The notes under the pieces: model-generated
Databases searched by the model: none
The model's input: the letters and a program-made list of their open reading frames with translations, nothing else
What the model was told of the DNA's origin: nothing
In this document: positions 60,938 to 64,000 of the stretch, one piece after another
Numbering within the stretch: the first letter of the stretch is position 1
Layout: each line of letters begins with the position of its first letter
Program-made: the position numbers and the translations under genes
Assembly (NCBI GenBank): GCA_958421945.1
Contig: CATZMZ010000006.1
Location: forward strand, 1-64,000
Length of the DNA: 64,000 nucleotides
Reading direction: 5' to 3'
DNA from: an uncultured Eubacteriales bacterium
Lineage (GTDB): Bacteria; Bacillota; Clostridia; Christensenellales; Borkfalkiaceae

Positions 60938-62719
60938 ATGTGCGGAATAGTCGGATATAAAGGAAAAGAAATTGAAAAAACGCTTCTTAAAAAGCTTAAA
61001 AAGTTAGAATATCGCGGATACGATTCTGCCGGGATAGCGGTTGAATGCGATAACGGATTTAATATTTTCAAGGCGAAAGGCGAAATAAAAAATCTCGAAA
61101 AGCTTGTTAAACCGACAAACAACGCAGTTTGCGGTATCGGACATACGCGTTGGGCAACTCACGGCAGACCCGATGAAAACAACGCGCACCCGCATATTTC
61201 GTCCGATAAAAAATGGGTTTTGGTTCATAACGGAATAATAGAAAACCATTCGGAGCTTAAAACTCAACTAATTCGGCAAGGCATGACTTTTTACAGTCAG
61301 ACGGACAGCGAAACGATAGCAAAGCTTTTACAGCTTTACGACTGCGAGGATAGGCTTGAAACGCTTATTAAAACCGTTTCATCGCTTAAAGGCAGTTACG
61401 CAATCGCAGCTCTGCGCGAAAACGACGGAATTTTATATTTTGCAAAAAATAAAAGTCCGCTTTTCGTCGCGCTAAACGATAATGAAGCGATGATTGCAAG
61501 CGATATTATTTGTTTTTACGGGTTTAGCGACGAGTATTTCGTGATAGACGACGGCGAAGTCGGAAAAATAGAGAACGGCGTTTTAACCGTTAAAAACAAC
61601 CTCGGCGTGGTGAATAAAAAGGCGCTCAGGTCGGAATATAAAGTCGTTACGGAGGAAAACGAATACGAGCATTTTATGTTAAAGGAAATATTCGAAACGA
61701 AAAACACGTTACAGAATATTTATGAGTACTATTCGGTCGCGGATAACTATAAACAGCTTTCGGCAATCAACGTAAACGATTATAATAAAATAGTTTTCGT
61801 CGGGTGCGGCACGGCGTACCACGCGTGCTTGTTCGGCGCGAAATTTTTAACCGAAAAAACGGGCGCGGATTGTTTTACGTTCGTTGCAAGCGAGTTCAGG
61901 TATTCCGAACAGCGTCTGGACGAAAAAACCTTGATTTTTCTCGTAAGTCAAAGCGGGGAGACTGCCGACACGCTCGCCGCGCTTGAAATCGCCAAATCAA
62001 AGGGTGCGAAAACCGTCGCCGTGGTAAACGTCGAATACAGCACGCTTGCCGCTAACGCCGACGTTACCGTTCCGATAAAAGCGGGCGTTGAGATTGCGGT
62101 CGCTTCCACGAAAGCGTACAGTTCGCAGGTAACCGTCCTATATATAATAGCTGCCGTTTTGGGGTCTGCGCTTAACGCTTCGCCCGTTTCACTCGAAGAA
62201 ATAAAATATTTTACGGAAAATTTCGATTTCGGGCAAATTCAACTTTACAGACGGCTTGCGAATGTGTTAAGATATCAAGAGAAGATATTTATGCTTGGCA
62301 GGGGCGCGGATTATTACACCGCAAACGAGGCAAGTCTTAAAATCAAGGAAACGTGCTATATCAATTCCGACACCTATTACGCGGGGGAGTTAAAGCACGG
62401 TTTTCTCGCACTGATAGACGATAATACGTACGTCGTGGTGTTCGCCACGGAAAGGCGCGTGTTATCCAAGGTGCTTTGTAACGCGGAGGAGGCGTATTCA
62501 CGCGGAGCAAAGCTGATTTTGTTTACCTGCTTCGACGACGTGGATGCGGATTTTATCGATAAATGCGAATACGTCGTTAAAACGGGTTTTACGGGTAGCG
62601 GACTTCAAGCGGTTGCGAATATAGTTCCTTGGCAGCTTATAGCTTACTACACTTCCGTGAATAAGGGCATAAACCCAGACAAGCCGCGCAATCTCGCTAA
62701 AAGCGTTACGGTCGAATAA
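60938..62719 (+). CDS. glmS: Glutamine-fructose-6-phosphate aminotransferase
   Basis: First enzyme of UDP-GlcNAc synthesis; makes glucosamine-6-phosphate from fructose-6-phosphate and glutamine. The protein must begin with the catalytic Cys, so the start is ATG 60938 (M-CGIVGYKG), with ACGGAGG 8 nt upstream, not the in-frame ATG at 60911. The amidotransferase domain (about 1-230) has TRWATHG and the glutaminase loop; two SIS isomerase domains follow, with GCGTAYHA (about 290), VSQSGETADT (about 335) and the C-terminal NPDKPRNLAKSVTVE. Length 593 residues. Confidence 0.96.
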   Translation: MCGIVGYKGKEIEKTLLKKLKKLEYRGYDSAGIAVECDNGFNIFKAKGEIKNLEKLVKPTNNAVCGIGHTRWATHGRPDENNAHPHISSDKKWVLVHNGIIENHSELKTQLIRQGMTFYSQTDSETIAKLLQLYDCEDRLETLIKTVSSLKGSYAIAALRENDGILYFAKNKSPLFVALNDNEAMIASDIICFYGFSDEYFVIDDGEVGKIENGVLTVKNNLGVVNKKALRSEYKVVTEENEYEHFMLKEIFETKNTLQNIYEYYSVADNYKQLSAINVNDYNKIVFVGCGTAYHACLFGAKFLTEKTGADCFTFVASEFRYSEQRLDEKTLIFLVSQSGETADTLAALEIAKSKGAKTVAVVNVEYSTLAANADVTVPIKAGVEIAVASTKAYSSQVTVLYIIAAVLGSALNASPVSLEEIKYFTENFDFGQIQLYRRLANVLRYQEKIFMLGRGADYYTANEASLKIKETCYINSDTYYAGELKHGFLALIDDNTYVVVFATERRVLSKVLCNAEEAYSRGAKLILFTCFDDVDADFIDKCEYVVKTGFTGSGLQAVANIVPWQLIAYYTSVNKGINPDKPRNLAKSVTVE

Positions 62720-62808
62720 TTTTTTCGAAGGGCTGACTTTTCGCGAGTGCTTAATAAATATTTTCTATTAATAAGGCAAAAAAACTTTTAATAACGAATG
62801 AGGTAAAT

Positions 62809-64000
62809 ATGCAAAGACAAACGGTACTCGTTATCGACTTCGGCGGGCAGTATAATCAACTTATCGTCCGCAGGGTCAGAAATCTCAACGTATATGCGGA
62901 ACTTGTTCCCGCCGACGTTTCCATCGAAAAAATTAAAAGCTACGACCCCGTAGGTATTATTTTCACGGGAGGGCCGTCGAGCGTGTTCGGCGAGGATTCG
63001 CCAAAGGTTAATAAAGAGATTTTTTCTCTTGGGATACCGCTTCTCGGTATATGTTACGGAATGCAGCTTACAGCGTTCGAGCTGGGCGGCAACGTCGTCC
63101 ACGCGGACGTTCGCGAATACGGCAGACAAAAGATTTATTATTCCGACAGCGTGTTGTTTGACGGCGTAAAAAAGGAGAATTTTTGCTGGATGAGCCACAC
63201 CGACCAGGTTAGCGAACTTCCCGAGGGTTTTGCCGTTACCGCGCATACGGAGCATTGCAAAATCGCCGCTTACGAGAACGCCGAAAAGAAAATTTACGCG
63301 GTGCAGTTCCATCCCGAAGTCGTTCACACCGTAGACGGAAACTTAATTCTTAAAAATTTCCTGTATAAAGTTTGCGGCGCGAGAGGGGACTGGAAAATGT
63401 CCGATTACGCAGAAGAAAGTATTAAGGCGATTAAGGCGAAAGTAGGGGATAAAAAAGTGCTTTGCGCAATGAGCGGTGGCGTGGACAGCGCGGTCGCGGC
63501 AACTCTTTTACATAAAGCAGTTGGCGATAATCTTACGTGTATTTTCGTCGACCACGGTTTGCTCCGCAAGAACGAAGCGGCGGAAGTCATGGGCGTATTT
63601 AAAGACAAGATGGGCATGAAACTTATCAAGGTTGACGCGGGCAAGTATTTTTTAAGAGAGTTGCGCGGCGTTAAAGAGCCTGAAAGAAAACGCAAAATAA
63701 TAGGGAAAGCGTTTATCGACGTTTTCAGCGAGGAAGCGAAAAAAATCGGCAAGGTAGATTTTCTCGTTCAGGGTACTATTTATCCGGACGTAATCGAAAG
63801 CGGACTCGGAAAAAGCGCGGTAATCAAAAGCCACCACAACGTGGGCGGTTTGCCGTCGGTCGTTGATTTTAAGGAAATAATAGAGCCGCTTCGTCTGTTG
63901 TTTAAAGACGAGGTTCGCGCGCTGGGGTTAGAGCTTGGACTTCCCGAAAAAATCGTAATGCGCCAACCGTTCCCCGGACCGGGGCTTGCGATAAGAATAC
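62809..64000 (+). CDS. guaA: GMP synthase, truncated by the window end
   Basis: Converts XMP to GMP with glutamine. 397 codons are present of roughly 510. The glutamine amidotransferase domain has FTGGPSSVF, GICYGMQ (about 84, catalytic Cys) and QFHPEV (about 167, His/Glu). The ATP pyrophosphatase domain starts with the P-loop AMSGGVDSAV (about 222) and continues with VQGTIYPDVIESG and RQPFPGPGLAIRI at the edge. GAGGT precedes the ATG. It lies 89 bp after glmS on the same strand; both are glutamine amidotransferases. Confidence 0.96.
   Translation, partial: MQRQTVLVIDFGGQYNQLIVRRVRNLNVYAELVPADVSIEKIKSYDPVGIIFTGGPSSVFGEDSPKVNKEIFSLGIPLLGICYGMQLTAFELGGNVVHADVREYGRQKIYYSDSVLFDGVKKENFCWMSHTDQVSELPEGFAVTAHTEHCKIAAYENAEKKIYAVQFHPEVVHTVDGNLILKNFLYKVCGARGDWKMSDYAEESIKAIKAKVGDKKVLCAMSGGVDSAVAATLLHKAVGDNLTCIFVDHGLLRKNEAAEVMGVFKDKMGMKLIKVDAGKYFLRELRGVKEPERKRKIIGKAFIDVFSEEAKKIGKVDFLVQGTIYPDVIESGLGKSAVIKSHHNVGGLPSVVDFKEIIEPLRLLFKDEVRALGLELGLPEKIVMRQPFPGPGLAIRI

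Noticed and set aside
62788..63837. Minus-strand open frames at the right edge
   Set aside because: They are antisense shadows of guaA, whose domains are complete and in frame up to the window end.

Overview
The window looks like chromosome of an anaerobic, spore-forming Bacillota (Clostridia-type) bacterium of moderate GC. The evidence is an intact spoIVA, an oxygen-sensitive class III ribonucleotide reductase, a V/A-type ATPase operon in the Enterococcus hirae order, strong AGGAGG-type ribosome binding sites and TTGACA/TATAAT promoters. I cannot name a species; the sequence fits an uncultured gut lineage. Almost every gene is intact and recognisable, and the novelty lies mostly in regulation, repeats and domain architecture.

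Layout. 1-620: a tRNA-Pro gene flanked on both sides by tandem repeats that each carry a piece of that tRNA. 0.77-13.5 kb: trmB, a membrane-anchored XRE regulator, a glycosyltransferase/acyltransferase trio, a YhaO/YhaN (SbcD/SbcC-like) pair followed by an HNH protein, an amidohydrolase, an MTA/SAH nucleosidase-like gene, and a glmU(acetyltransferase domain only)-glmM pair. 13.5-21.1 kb: pncB, a DivIVA-like coiled coil, lspA, rluD, der, plsY and spoIVA. 21.2-27.4 kb: an ArsR-regulated CadA-type metal ATPase, then nrdD fused to a redoxin domain and followed directly by trxB. 27.4-34.9 kb: a hexuronate locus (glycosidase-like gene, AraC regulator, uxaB with an in-frame stop, uxaA, uxaC). 35.1-36.4 kb: a SemiSWEET-like transporter divergent from a LysR gene. 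36.4-40.6 kb: an AT-rich accessory segment with two unknown genes, a BspA-like lipoprotein and a tyrosine recombinase, ending at a tRNA-Leu gene. 40.7-41.6 kb: five tRNAs. 41.8-51.4 kb: V-type ATPase ntpFIKECGABD plus a ROK sugar kinase. 51.5-54.4 kb: an amidohydrolase and a rhamnosidase-like enzyme. 54.7-59.2 kb: a type IIA topoisomerase pair. 59.3-64 kb: a lipoprotein, glmS, and guaA running off the end.

How the parts connect. The most striking pattern is a roughly 190-bp regulatory layout present twice, 50 kb apart: upstream of glmU(acetyltransferase)-glmM and upstream of glmS, all genes of UDP-GlcNAc synthesis. Each copy has an inverted pair TTCACGATTT / AAAATCGTGAA spanning exactly 83 bp, a near-identical promoter about 67 bp further on, and a third CGTGAA half-site at the expected transcription start. 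It appears to replace the glmS ribozyme. A second shared regulatory theme is paired NrdR-like boxes at 31-32 bp spacing, upstream of nrdD and of the topoisomerase pair, linking dNTP supply with DNA topology. The c-subunit of the ATPase keeps all the sodium ligands known from E. hirae NtpK, so the enzyme is predicted to move Na+.
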